This document shows, piece by piece, positions 25,596 through 34,711 of a stretch of DNA of 44,523 nucleotides. Numbering within the stretch: the stretch's first letter is position 1; each line of letters starts with the position of its first letter. Position numbers and translations under genes: made by a program. A model generated the notes under the pieces. That model was not told where the DNA came from. It saw only the letters and a list, made by a program, of their open reading frames with translations, and did no database searches. The stretch is from positions 1-44,523 of the forward strand of contig JACAEW010000140.1 in the NCBI GenBank assembly GCA_013388675.1, in the 5' to 3' direction. This DNA is from Syntrophaceae bacterium. GTDB lineage: Bacteria > Desulfobacterota > SM23-61.

Positions 25596-27281
25596 TCAGT
25601 GATAAGCCCGCACCTCCCGGAACGTATGGATCAAGTCCTTGCGGCCGTCGAAGACCTTTCCCCGGGTGAGACCCGCGATGTCCCGGAGCTGCTTTTCTTC
25701 GGCGCTCCCAAATTGAACCGGGAAGACCGGGATATCCTTCCCGCATTTCCGATAGGCCCGATCCAGGTCGGGCAGGGTTGAGCCGGTGTTGCTCTTTCCG
25801 TCGGTCATCAGAACCACCGCCGGGACAAAACGGCGGTGATCGACCCGGCAAAGAAGCTCGATCCCCCGGATCACCGGGGAGTAAATGTCCGTCCCTCCGT
25901 CCGGGCCCAGCCTTTCCACTTCGTCCAAGACCTGGCGGATGAGGGAGGGATTGTGGCCCTCCAGGTTCCAAACCTTCAGGGTGCGGTTGCTGAAGGCCAT
26001 AAGGACCACCTTATCTTCCGCCGAAAGATGGAGAAGGTATTTCGAAGCGATGGCGGGGTCCAGGACCGTTCGGATGGCGGCCTTCAGCTGCTTTTCCCCC
26101 TCGCCCTTCATGCTCCCCGAGAAATCCAGGGCAAAAACAGTGAAGGAGGCTTTGCGGAACAGGGTCTGGTAAAAAACCAGGGCGTCATAGAGCACCTCGG
26201 GGGCCGGAAGTCTCAAAGGGGAAAGGACCCGGTCGTAGCGGATTCCCCAAGCGGAATTCCAGACCCGGGCCGGGGGGGCTTGCAGCGGGAAGGCCGTCCG
26301 CCTTCCCAGGGCGAGCAGCTCCTGCTGGATTTCCTTCGAAAGGAGGTGGTCCTGAAGCTTCCGGAAGAAGGCGATCTTCCGGTCATCTCCCCTGTCAATC
26401 ATCCCGAGGGGGGAATCGGCAATCACAATCCCGTCCACCGGGTAAACGGCATAAAGAGGCTCTTTCCCCTGGCGAATCAACTCTTGATTGGTTTCGATGA
26501 TGAGGGATTCATAATTGACCATGGCATCATAATCGCCCTGGAGGAACAGGTCTTTCAGCCAGCCGGAGCTACCCGACGAACGGTTGACCCCCTCGAGGAG
26601 CCGGCGCATCTTCTGCTTGAGAGTAGGACGGTCGAGGACCTCCCGGGTCAGGACATCAGGGCTGTCCGCCAGGGCGTATAAAAAACCGATATAGGCCGAA
26701 CACCCGCTGTTGGATTGAGAAGCCGAGGTCATGGCGAACCGCAGCCGCCCCGTTTCCACCAATTCCAGGATATCCTGGACCCGAATCCCTTCGCGGGTCA
26801 GGTTGAGCTCCCGGGCCTTGCTTTTCTTTACTCCCAGGATGACGGGAGAGTACATGATGGATTTCTGGTGCTTTACGATCCGGTGGGTATCCCCCAAGTT
26901 CAGCCAAATGCTGCTTGCCGGCCAGACCGCGTCGGCCTCCACTTTGCCGCCTTGCAGGTCCGTCATCATGTCGATGGAGCCTTTGTATTGCATTACCATC
27001 TTGACGCCGTTTTTCCCCCCGAACCTTTCCAGAATACCCTCCAGGGCCTTATTCTCGGACCCGGAGAGGATGACGAAGTTCTCCGGGGTCCTCTCCGAAC
27101 AGGAGAAAAGGAACGGGGAGCATCCCAAGAGGGCAAAGAGGAAAAGGGATCGATAGAGGCTGGCCGCGCCGGAAACTCGTCGAGTCAACAAAATCCTTCC
27201 CCCGAAAAAATCATGGCTTTCCTTTTTAATATTTGGATAAAACCGGAATCCCGGCACCCTTCGTCCCTCTGATTCTATCAT
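25596..27281 (-). CDS. Lipoprotein with solute-binding domain plus von Willebrand A domain; start uncertain
   Basis: Lipobox-like SPFLFSC; ENFVILSGSENKALEGILERFGGKNGVKMVMQYKGSIDMM; FTVFALDFSGSMKGEGEKQLK...DGGTDIYSPVIRGIELL...VVLMTDGKSNTG. Confidence 0.88.
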   Translation of the reverse strand: MIESEGRRVPGFRFYPNIKKESHDFFGGRILLTRRVSGAASLYRSLFLFALLGCSPFLFSCSERTPENFVILSGSENKALEGILERFGGKNGVKMVMQYKGSIDMMTDLQGGKVEADAVWPASSIWLNLGDTHRIVKHQKSIMYSPVILGVKKSKARELNLTREGIRVQDILELVETGRLRFAMTSASQSNSGCSAYIGFLYALADSPDVLTREVLDRPTLKQKMRRLLEGVNRSSGSSGWLKDLFLQGDYDAMVNYESLIIETNQELIRQGKEPLYAVYPVDGIVIADSPLGMIDRGDDRKIAFFRKLQDHLLSKEIQQELLALGRRTAFPLQAPPARVWNSAWGIRYDRVLSPLRLPAPEVLYDALVFYQTLFRKASFTVFALDFSGSMKGEGEKQLKAAIRTVLDPAIASKYLLHLSAEDKVVLMAFSNRTLKVWNLEGHNPSLIRQVLDEVERLGPDGGTDIYSPVIRGIELLCRVDHRRFVPAVVLMTDGKSNTGSTLPDLDRAYRKCGKDIPVFPVQFGSAEEKQLRDIAGLTRGKVFDGRKDLIHTFREVRAYH

Positions 27282-27399
27282 CCCAGCAGGAATTCCGGTC
27301 CGGGAAAACCATTACTTCCCTACTTCGGACTGTGATGAAAAGGCGAAATGGCGCGAGGCTGGTGCCGCCGTTCATTGGAATCAATGCCGTTTTCCCACC

Positions 27400-27426
27400 A
27401 TTACAAAAAATTTACCGCCGGTTAAC
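27400..27426 (+). promoter_or_regulatory. Candidate Pho-box-like promoter ATTACA-AAAAA-TTTACC-GCCG-GTTAAC
   Basis: 11-bp-period repeat with each half 5/6 to TTTACA; upstream of the PHP-glycosyltransferase gene. Confidence 0.4.
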
Positions 27427-27602
27427 CTGCCCGTTGCATCTTCCTCCGATAATAAACATGGATAATACCCCCACCCAAGGGGAATCTTCCGGCAATGGGC
27501 CGGTCCCATTCAGCGGGAAAAAATCCATGTCGCCCAGGGGGAGATAAACGCCGATGCGGCCCGGTTCAAGAGGATCTTCTTCGAATTTATGGGGATGAGC
27601 AA

Positions 27603-30002
27603 ATGAAAATCGACCTTCATGTCCATTCCAAGTTTTCGGATCAAGCCCCGGAATGGGTCCCGAGGAAAATCGGTTGCCGAGAAAGTTACTCGGAGCCCCT
27701 TCATATTTACCGGGTTGCCATGGAGAGGGGCATGAATGGGGTCACCATTACCGATCACAATTCCATCCTCGGGTCGCTGGCCATCGCCCATCTCCCGAAT
27801 GCCTTTATCAGCGAGGAGGTGACCACTTATTTCCCCGACCATCCGGGGGAAATCCATGTCCTTGCCCTGCGCATCAACGAGGAAAAGCATCGAGAAATCC
27901 AAAGGCTCCGCCGGAACATTTTCGACCTGGTCGCCTATCTGAAAGACCAGGCCATTCCCCATGTCCTGGCCCATCCCCTTTATGGCCTGGGGAGTCACCT
28001 TCCTGGCGACGTATTTGAGCGGCTTCTGCTCCTTTTCCGGAATTTCGAGGCGAACGGTACCCGGGCGGAAGAACAGAATGAGACCCTGAAGGCTATCCTT
28101 TCGTTTCTCCGCCCGGAAGACATGGAGAGGCTTGGCGAGCTTCACGGCTTTCGGCCCCCCGACCCCGATCCCTGGTTGAAGAATCTGGTGGGCGGTTCCG
28201 ACGACCACAGCCTTCTGTATGTGGGCTCCCGTTATACCGAGGTGCCGGGGGCCCAGGGGTTGGAGGATTTTTTTCGGGGTTTGGAAACAGGAAACGCCCG
28301 GGTTGGGGGGGGTCAATCCAAACCGGAGCAACTGGCCCATTCCGTTTGCAGTATTGCCTATCAATTCTTCAGGGAGCGCCTGGGTCTCCAGCGGACCCGA
28401 GGGCGCAATCCCATCTTTCGATTCCTCGATCGATCCCTCCTGGCGCGGATTGAAGAAAAGGAAACTTTTCTCCCTCGCCTTCGCGGGTTTTGGCCGCATC
28501 TGGGGATTCGGGGGCTAAAAAATATGGGCTTCCAGACCGGGTGGAGCATCTTTCAGCGGACGGTTCTAAAGCCGTTCCTGGGGGACCCGCAACTCAAGGA
28601 ATTCCTGAAGACCGTAAAAGGTGGAGACGATCACGGCAGCCAATGGTTTCGTTTTGTTAAGACCGCGGTGAATACGTCCCTCAGCCAGATTATGGAGCAG
28701 GTTTTCCAAGACGCGGATGCCGCATCCTGCGGACTCCTTCCCCTTCTCCCCTCCATCGGCTCAGCCGGAACCTTCGGCCTTTTGGCGGGGCCCTATATGG
28801 GTTCCTATGCCCACGCTGCCGCGGATCGCCGCTCCAGCCGCCAGGTCCTCGAGAATTTTTTTCCTTCTATTCCCGGAAAAGGCCGGGAAAGCTTAATCGG
28901 CTGCTTCTACGATACGCCGGAGGGGGGGTTGGCGCGGTCGCTTTTCTCAGCCGGGGAACATGGGCTGGGATTCGCCGGGACCGGTTTGCCATGGACCGGG
29001 ATCACCTGTCATGGAGAAAGCGTTGCGCCAGAGGGGAATTTTAAGGTTTTCCGTCCGGTTGGGCGTTTCGTTTTTGGGCCTGACCCGGTGCCTCCATTCC
29101 CGATTCCTCCATTTCTAGACCTTTTGCAATACTCTTACGAGAGCAATTTCACCGGCATCCATTCCCTGACCCCCGGCCCCATGGGTCTGGCCGCCCTGGC
29201 GATCGCCCGCATCCTGCGGCTTCCGATTCGAGCCACCCTTCACGGCGGCATATCCCGTTTCACCCGGCGCTTTTCCGGCGATCCCTCTGCGGAGGCCACC
29301 CTCTGGAAATACCTTTCCTGGTACTACAACCGCATGGAACAGCTTAACGTCCCCTCCCGATGGGCCGTGAAGGACTTGGCGAGGAGGGGATTGCGGCAGG
29401 ATAAGATGCGGGTTTTCTCTCCCCCCGTGGATTTGCAGCGGTTCAATCCGGTCAAGAGAAACGGGTACCTTGAAAAAAGATTCGCCCTGACGAGGGGAGC
29501 GGGCCTCCTCTATGTCGGATGGATCGCGAGTGAAAACGATATTCCCCTGCTGGGAAAAATCCTTGCCCAACTCCGGCGGACCGCTCGGGAGGCATACCTC
29601 ATTTGCATGGGGGAGATTCCCGAACGATCGGAACTGGAGAAAAGCTTAAGGGGGGCTCCCGTCTTTTTCACCGGCCCATTGGAAGAAGAAGACCTGGCCT
29701 TGCTCTTGGCTTCTTGCGATCTCTTCGTTTCCCCGAGTATTTCCGATTTGGAGGGGGAGATCGTGCTGCAAGCACAGGCCTCGGGCCTGCCCGCCGTGGT
29801 AGCCGATTCGGGATGTTTCCCGGAGTTCATCATTCCGGGCCAGACGGGTATGATCGTAAAGGCCGGGGATGCATCCGGTTTATTCCAGGCCATGGAGACC
29901 CTCACTCTGGACGCCGCCAGGCGCCAAAGAATGGCCAGGGCGGCCCGCCGCCACATGGAGGAGCGAAATGTTACCGCGGATTTCCCCCAGACCCTATTCT
30001 AA
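27603..30002 (+). CDS. PHP-domain phosphoesterase fused to GT4-type glycosyltransferase
   Basis: MKIDLHVHSKFSDQAPEW...GVTITDHNSI..VLAHPLYG...GGSDDHSL; C-term RFNPVKRNGY..LLYVGWIASENDIPLLGKIL...VFFTGPLEEEDLALLLASCDLFVSPSISDLEGEIVLQAQASGLPAVVADSG. Confidence 0.88.
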   Translation: MKIDLHVHSKFSDQAPEWVPRKIGCRESYSEPLHIYRVAMERGMNGVTITDHNSILGSLAIAHLPNAFISEEVTTYFPDHPGEIHVLALRINEEKHREIQRLRRNIFDLVAYLKDQAIPHVLAHPLYGLGSHLPGDVFERLLLLFRNFEANGTRAEEQNETLKAILSFLRPEDMERLGELHGFRPPDPDPWLKNLVGGSDDHSLLYVGSRYTEVPGAQGLEDFFRGLETGNARVGGGQSKPEQLAHSVCSIAYQFFRERLGLQRTRGRNPIFRFLDRSLLARIEEKETFLPRLRGFWPHLGIRGLKNMGFQTGWSIFQRTVLKPFLGDPQLKEFLKTVKGGDDHGSQWFRFVKTAVNTSLSQIMEQVFQDADAASCGLLPLLPSIGSAGTFGLLAGPYMGSYAHAAADRRSSRQVLENFFPSIPGKGRESLIGCFYDTPEGGLARSLFSAGEHGLGFAGTGLPWTGITCHGESVAPEGNFKVFRPVGRFVFGPDPVPPFPIPPFLDLLQYSYESNFTGIHSLTPGPMGLAALAIARILRLPIRATLHGGISRFTRRFSGDPSAEATLWKYLSWYYNRMEQLNVPSRWAVKDLARRGLRQDKMRVFSPPVDLQRFNPVKRNGYLEKRFALTRGAGLLYVGWIASENDIPLLGKILAQLRRTAREAYLICMGEIPERSELEKSLRGAPVFFTGPLEEEDLALLLASCDLFVSPSISDLEGEIVLQAQASGLPAVVADSGCFPEFIIPGQTGMIVKAGDASGLFQAMETLTLDAARRQRMARAARRHMEERNVTADFPQTLF

Positions 30003-30015
30003 GCCGAGGGGTCCC

Positions 30016-30759
30016 ATGAAGATCAGCTTTGTGATCCCGGCATTCAACGAAGCGGAAAATATAGGCCCATGCCTCTCTTCCCTTTTCCGGGAATTGGAGG
30101 GAGATCCCTTTCCGGCGGAGATCATCGTGGTGAACAATGCCAGCACGGATGCAACCGGGGATATCGCCGCCCAATTCCCCGGAGTCGTGGTCGTCGATGA
30201 GCCCAGGAAGGGCCTGGTCATGGCGCGCCAGGCAGGGTTCCTGAGGGCCACGGGTGATCTCGTGGCCAATGTGGATGCCGACTCCAGGCTCACGCCCGGC
30301 TGGATTCAATCGGTGAGGAAGGAATTCGCGAAAGACCCTGAACTTGTATGTCTCAGCGGGCCGTATATTTATTATGACCTTCCCCGCTGGAAAAGGGCGG
30401 TGACAAAGTTCTTTTACATCCTTGCCTTCGGGGCCTACCTGGGCACCAAATTTGTTCTGCGGGTGAGCTCGATGGCCCAGGGGGGGAATTTCGTCGTGCG
30501 AAGGGCCGCTCTCGAGCAAATCGGGGGATTCGATGTGAGCATCGATTTTTTTGGCGAGGATACGGATATCGCCCGCCGGCTTAGCAAGGTGGGCAGTGTA
30601 AAATTCACCTTCTCCCTCCCGATGTATTCTTCCGGCCGTCGTTTCGCCGGGGAAGGTATGCTGCGGACAGGCTTTCTGTATATGCTGAATTACCTCTGGG
30701 TCTCCTTTTCCGGCCGACCCCGAACCACAACCTCAACCGATGTTCGAATCGGCTGTTGA
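30016..30759 (+). CDS. Family 2 glycosyltransferase
   Basis: MKISFVIPAFNEAENIGPCLSSLFRELEGDPFPAEIIVVNNASTDAT...NVDADSRLTPGWIQ...GGFDVSIDFFGEDTDIARRLSK. Confidence 0.93.
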   Translation: MKISFVIPAFNEAENIGPCLSSLFRELEGDPFPAEIIVVNNASTDATGDIAAQFPGVVVVDEPRKGLVMARQAGFLRATGDLVANVDADSRLTPGWIQSVRKEFAKDPELVCLSGPYIYYDLPRWKRAVTKFFYILAFGAYLGTKFVLRVSSMAQGGNFVVRRAALEQIGGFDVSIDFFGEDTDIARRLSKVGSVKFTFSLPMYSSGRRFAGEGMLRTGFLYMLNYLWVSFSGRPRTTTSTDVRIGC

Positions 30760-31169
30760 TGGAAAGAGTGAGGAAGGGATTCTTTTTTTCCCAAGATTTA
30801 ACCGGAGGCCCCATCGATAAAAATGCAACCTGCACCTTCTCCTGATTGCCGATCGGGTATTACCGGCTAACCCGAACTTTGTTACCCCCCGGGTCTAAAA
30901 TTACAATGGAGGCTGGCTCTCTCGGTATCGGGTACAATCCGCCTGCAGCGTTTCCGATACCAATGAAAGAGCCGACTAAGTTCGTCATCAAATCAGGGGC
31001 GGCCGTTGCCGAGAGAACAGGCGTGACGATACCGCCCTAGACAAATAACGAATGGAAAACCCAGAATACCAGGGGTTGGTCTTTAACAATCAGTCGGCCA
31101 TCCCGATGTTCTATTTTCCTTGCCATAGGTCTCAGGGCATTGAGATGACCGAAAAGGTGACAGATACAA

Positions 31170-31212
31170 ACCCCCGATAGAAGGCCGGGGGTCCCGAAAG
31201 GGGATGGCCTTC
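31170..31212. other. Intergenic element with two mutually exclusive 7-bp stems
   Basis: ACCCCCG(31170-76)/CGGGGGT(31186-92) versus GAAGGCC(31180-86)/GGCCTTC(31206-12), the latter enclosing TCCC-GAAA-GGGGA. Confidence 0.45.
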
Positions 31213-31349
31213 AGGGCTTTTCCAAGATTAAGGGAAGATCGGGCTGCGTGGGGATTTCAGAAATTCCTCGGTGATCGCGGGCCCGGCATCTTGGAAGGCC
31301 CAGGCTCCTGGATTCCATCGGCGAGGTCCGCCCTTGGCACAGCTTGCCC

Positions 31350-33314
31350 TCAGGAATCGAGGATTTCGCGGACCTGGTTGGCCAACTTCTCGACACTGAA
31401 GGGTTTCGAAAGATACCCGCTTCGTTCGGGAAGGGATTGCTGATCACTCAAGGCCCGGTCCGTATGTCCGGAGAGAAAGAGTACTTTCAAATCCTTGCAG
31501 AACGGACGAAGCTGCTCGGCCAAATCTACGCCGCCCATGCCCGGCATCACCACATCGGTCATAAGAAGATCGATCCTTCCCTCATATCTGCGCCGCAGTT
31601 CCAGCGCCTCAAAGCCGTTGGAGGCTTCCAAGACCTGATACCCTTGTTTCCGAAGAATGCGCAGGACCAGATTCCGAACTTTTTCCTCGTCTTCGACCAC
31701 CAGAATCGTTTCCGCCCCCTTGGGGATTTGGCCCTGGGCGCTTTTTTCCTTTTTTTCCTCCTCCAGGGTTTCCAGACGGGGAAAATAGAGCTTGAAGGTC
31801 GCACCATGGCCGGGTTCGCTGTATACCCGGATATGGCCGAGGCTTTGGGTCACGATTCCATATACCGTCGCCAGTCCCAATCCCGTTCCCTTTCCTTTCT
31901 CTTTGGTGGTAAAGAAGGGCTCGAAGATTCGGCTCTGCACCTCGGGGGTCATGCCGATGCCCGTGTCGCTTACCGAAAGCATCACGTATTTTCCCGGTTT
32001 CACGCTCACGTGGCGCTGGCTGATGGCGGCATCGAATTCTACATTCCCGGTTTCAATCAGAAGCCGGCCGCCCTTGGGCATGGCATCGCGGGCATTGACC
32101 GCCAGATTGAGGATCACCTGCTCGATCTGCCCAACGTCCGCCTTGACCGTTCCCAAATCAGGGGTCAAATGCGTTTGGAGCTCTATGTCCTCACCGATCA
32201 AGCGGCGGAGCATCTTTTGCAGGTTGCGGATAACTCCGTTCAGGTCTAACACCCGCAATTCCATGATTTGCCGGCTGCTGAAAGCCAGAAGCTGTTTGGT
32301 CAGGGATGCCGCCTTATCACCCGCCTCTTTGATTTCCTGAAAGGACTCCTGGAAGCGGTCCCCCTCCGCCAGTTCCATCAGGCAAAGCTGGGCATGGCAG
32401 TTGATAACCGAGAGGATATTGTTGAAATCGTGGGCGACCCCTCCGGCGAGACGTCCGATGGTTTCCAATTTCTGGGACTGTTGAAGCTGTCTTTCGAGAT
32501 TTCTTACCTCCCGCAGCTTCTCGGAAAGGTTTTTCATGGCCGAAAGGAGCTGCCCCGCCTCATCTCCCCGGTCCACCCGGATCTCTGCGGACAGGTCCCC
32601 TTCCGCGAGTTGGTTGGCCACTTCGACCCCCTGACGCAGGGGTCCGGTGATGCTCCTCGTCAGAAAAAAGATCATTAACCCGGCGGCCAGGCAAATCCCT
32701 CCGCCGACCGCCGCAGACAGATTGCGGGTAAAGAAATAAGCATCTTCGGTTTGCCAATAGAGAAGGTCGCTCTGCTCTTTTTCAAAGATGACAAGTTCGG
32801 CGCAAATCTGCTGCAGTTGCTGAAGAACAGGCCTCGCGCTGATCATGTAATCATGACCCGGGCCTGCCCCGATCTTCGGTGAGTCCCCCATAAGAATTCG
32901 GTCGCTGGCGCTTCGGGATTTCTCCACGGCCTTCTTAAGCCGATCCAGCAGGTCTCTTCCCCTTTCCGTTTGCTCCAGCCTCTCTAATTCCGTCAGGGAG
33001 GTTTGCAGGCTTTCCCGGGAAGTCAAGATTTTTACGTATTCCATGCTCCTGACGATTTCGTCCGGGGAAAGGGCGGTTATCAAAAGGGCTTTGTCGATGG
33101 TATGGACGGCGTCCCGGATCATGTTGGCGTGCCATATTTTGGCATTGTTGACTTGGAGGATGGAATCCATCTTATCCTTCATGCGGTTCATATTCGAAAT
33201 GCCCAGAACCCACACAAAAACCATGGACCCTAAGGCGAAACCGAGGACCATCACCAGACGATGCCCGATTTTCATATTGCGCCAGGGAAAGGGATTCATC
33301 TCTTCTCGTTTCAT
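31350..33314 (-). CDS. Hybrid sensor histidine kinase (periplasmic sensor + HAMP + HisKA/HATPase + REC)
   Basis: LAGGVAHDFNNILSVI, VNARDAMPKGGRL, VSDTGIGMTPEVQSRIFEPFFTTKEKGKGTGLGLATVYGIV, ILVVEDEEKVRNL...LLMTDVVMPGMGGVDLAEQL. Confidence 0.95.
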   Translation of the reverse strand: MKREEMNPFPWRNMKIGHRLVMVLGFALGSMVFVWVLGISNMNRMKDKMDSILQVNNAKIWHANMIRDAVHTIDKALLITALSPDEIVRSMEYVKILTSRESLQTSLTELERLEQTERGRDLLDRLKKAVEKSRSASDRILMGDSPKIGAGPGHDYMISARPVLQQLQQICAELVIFEKEQSDLLYWQTEDAYFFTRNLSAAVGGGICLAAGLMIFFLTRSITGPLRQGVEVANQLAEGDLSAEIRVDRGDEAGQLLSAMKNLSEKLREVRNLERQLQQSQKLETIGRLAGGVAHDFNNILSVINCHAQLCLMELAEGDRFQESFQEIKEAGDKAASLTKQLLAFSSRQIMELRVLDLNGVIRNLQKMLRRLIGEDIELQTHLTPDLGTVKADVGQIEQVILNLAVNARDAMPKGGRLLIETGNVEFDAAISQRHVSVKPGKYVMLSVSDTGIGMTPEVQSRIFEPFFTTKEKGKGTGLGLATVYGIVTQSLGHIRVYSEPGHGATFKLYFPRLETLEEEKKEKSAQGQIPKGAETILVVEDEEKVRNLVLRILRKQGYQVLEASNGFEALELRRRYEGRIDLLMTDVVMPGMGGVDLAEQLRPFCKDLKVLFLSGHTDRALSDQQSLPERSGYLSKPFSVEKLANQVREILDS

Positions 33315-33332
33315 TCGCGAACGCCGCCGGGG

Positions 33333-34385
33333 TCAGCGCGTGAGGGGATGGCCACCATAGGTGATGGCCTCGATGAGGTGGTTGGCTTTCGACGCCGCTT
33401 CGGGGGAAAGGGGGGCATAGTGGAGGGGTCTGGCAAATTTCTGGCCGTCGCGGATGATCCAGCGCAGCAACTTGACAACCTCTTCTGCTCTTTCCTTGTT
33501 TCTTCCCGCGTAGTTTTGCTCCCGGTACAAGACCAACCAGGTGAAGCTGCTGATGGGATAGCCGTTGTCGGCATGGGTGTCCGTGAGGGATATATGCGTG
33601 TCGTCCGGCAGGGGTACCTCGGCGGCCAAACTCACGGAATCCGGAGTGGGGCTAATGTACCTCCCATTCCGGTTTTTAACCGCACCCACGGTCATATCGT
33701 TTCCGAGCGCATAGATGAGTTCCACGTAGCCGATCGATCCGGGAATCTGTTTGACCGAACCGGCCACCCCCGGATTTCCCTTCGCTCCGGTTCCGACGGG
33801 CCAATTCAAGCTTTTCCCGGTTCCGACTTTTTCCTGCCACTCGGAAATGGTCTTGCTCAGGTATTCGCTGAAGATATGGGTTGTTCCGCTCCCGTCCGAG
33901 CGATGAACGACGCGGATATTCATGGCTGGAAGTTTCGCCTCTCCGTTGATGGCTGCAATCTTCTGATCATCCCATCTTTGGATTTTTCCCAGGAAAATAT
34001 CCGCCAGGACCCCGGGGGTGAATCTCAGCATGGGATTCTCGGGCAGGTTGTAGGTAAGGGCCACCGCCCCCAAACAGGTGGGGATGTGGATGACCGGGGC
34101 TCCGGCTTCCTTCATTTCCTGGGGGGTCATGAAGGCGTCGGTCCCCCCGAAGTCGATCTTCCTCTCAATGATCTGGCTGATCCCTCCTCCCGAACCTATT
34201 CCCTGATAATGGATTTTAATCCCGGTTTGACGAAAATAAGCATCGAAGATTCTGTGATAGAAGGGGAGGGGAAAGGTTGCGCCGGCCCCCCGCAATTCCC
34301 TTTCAACCGCCTTGGCCGGAGACGCGTTGAAGCCGAGAAAAAAAACAACTGCGAGACAAAGGAATCGAATGCTGCAGGTTTCCAT
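33333..34385 (-). CDS. pstS: Phosphate ABC transporter substrate-binding protein PstS
   Basis: Signal peptide; LRGAGATFPLPFYHRIFDAYFRQTGIKIHYQGIGSGGGISQIIERKIDFGGTDAFMT; VHRSDGSGTTHIFSEYL. Confidence 0.95.
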   Translation of the reverse strand: METCSIRFLCLAVVFFLGFNASPAKAVERELRGAGATFPLPFYHRIFDAYFRQTGIKIHYQGIGSGGGISQIIERKIDFGGTDAFMTPQEMKEAGAPVIHIPTCLGAVALTYNLPENPMLRFTPGVLADIFLGKIQRWDDQKIAAINGEAKLPAMNIRVVHRSDGSGTTHIFSEYLSKTISEWQEKVGTGKSLNWPVGTGAKGNPGVAGSVKQIPGSIGYVELIYALGNDMTVGAVKNRNGRYISPTPDSVSLAAEVPLPDDTHISLTDTHADNGYPISSFTWLVLYREQNYAGRNKERAEEVVKLLRWIIRDGQKFARPLHYAPLSPEAASKANHLIEAITYGGHPLTR

Positions 34386-34432
34386 GGGACCTCCTCGTAC
34401 GCCAATCGGTCTATTCCGATTTTTAGGCTTGA

Positions 34433-34665
34433 TTCGAAAAGTACGTGATCAATGAATTTCGGGGAATCATTCGTAAAAGGGCAGAGTCGCGCCCGGTAAC
34501 CAGGATTTTCCTTAAGACCCCGGCGCTCCCCAAAATCCCCCCTGCCCCTCTTTATCAAAGGGGGGGTGGGGGAGGGATTTCAAAGAGGGGTTGGCCATAC
34601 AAAATGTCTTGGCCAATTTCAGGCTTTTTTTGAAAGCGTGCGCGATGAATCACGTACTTTTCGAA
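34433..34665. mobile_element. 233-bp MITE-like element with perfect 17-bp terminal inverted repeats
   Basis: TTCGAAAAGTACGTGAT at 34433-34449 and its reverse complement ATCACGTACTTTTCGAA at 34649-34665; noncoding, internal inverted G/C runs. Confidence 0.7.
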
Positions 34666-34684
34666 CATAACCGACTTTTACTTT

Positions 34685-34711
34685 AGCGTATTGATGTTAA
34701 AGAATTGTAAA
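34685..34711 (-). promoter_or_regulatory. Pho-box-like repeat TTTACA-ATTCT-TTAACA with -10-like TACGCT upstream of pstS
   Basis: Minus strand 34711-34695 TTTACAATTCTTTAACA, then TCAA and TACGCT. Confidence 0.6.

Noticed and set aside
27510-28499. 329-aa minus-strand ORF opposite the PHP domain
   Set aside because: Composition looks like antisense translation; PHP motifs on the plus strand are convincing.
30846-31040. 64-aa plus-strand ORF in the GT2/hybrid-kinase intergenic region
   Set aside because: No start context or family recognised; may be a gene remnant but cannot be supported.
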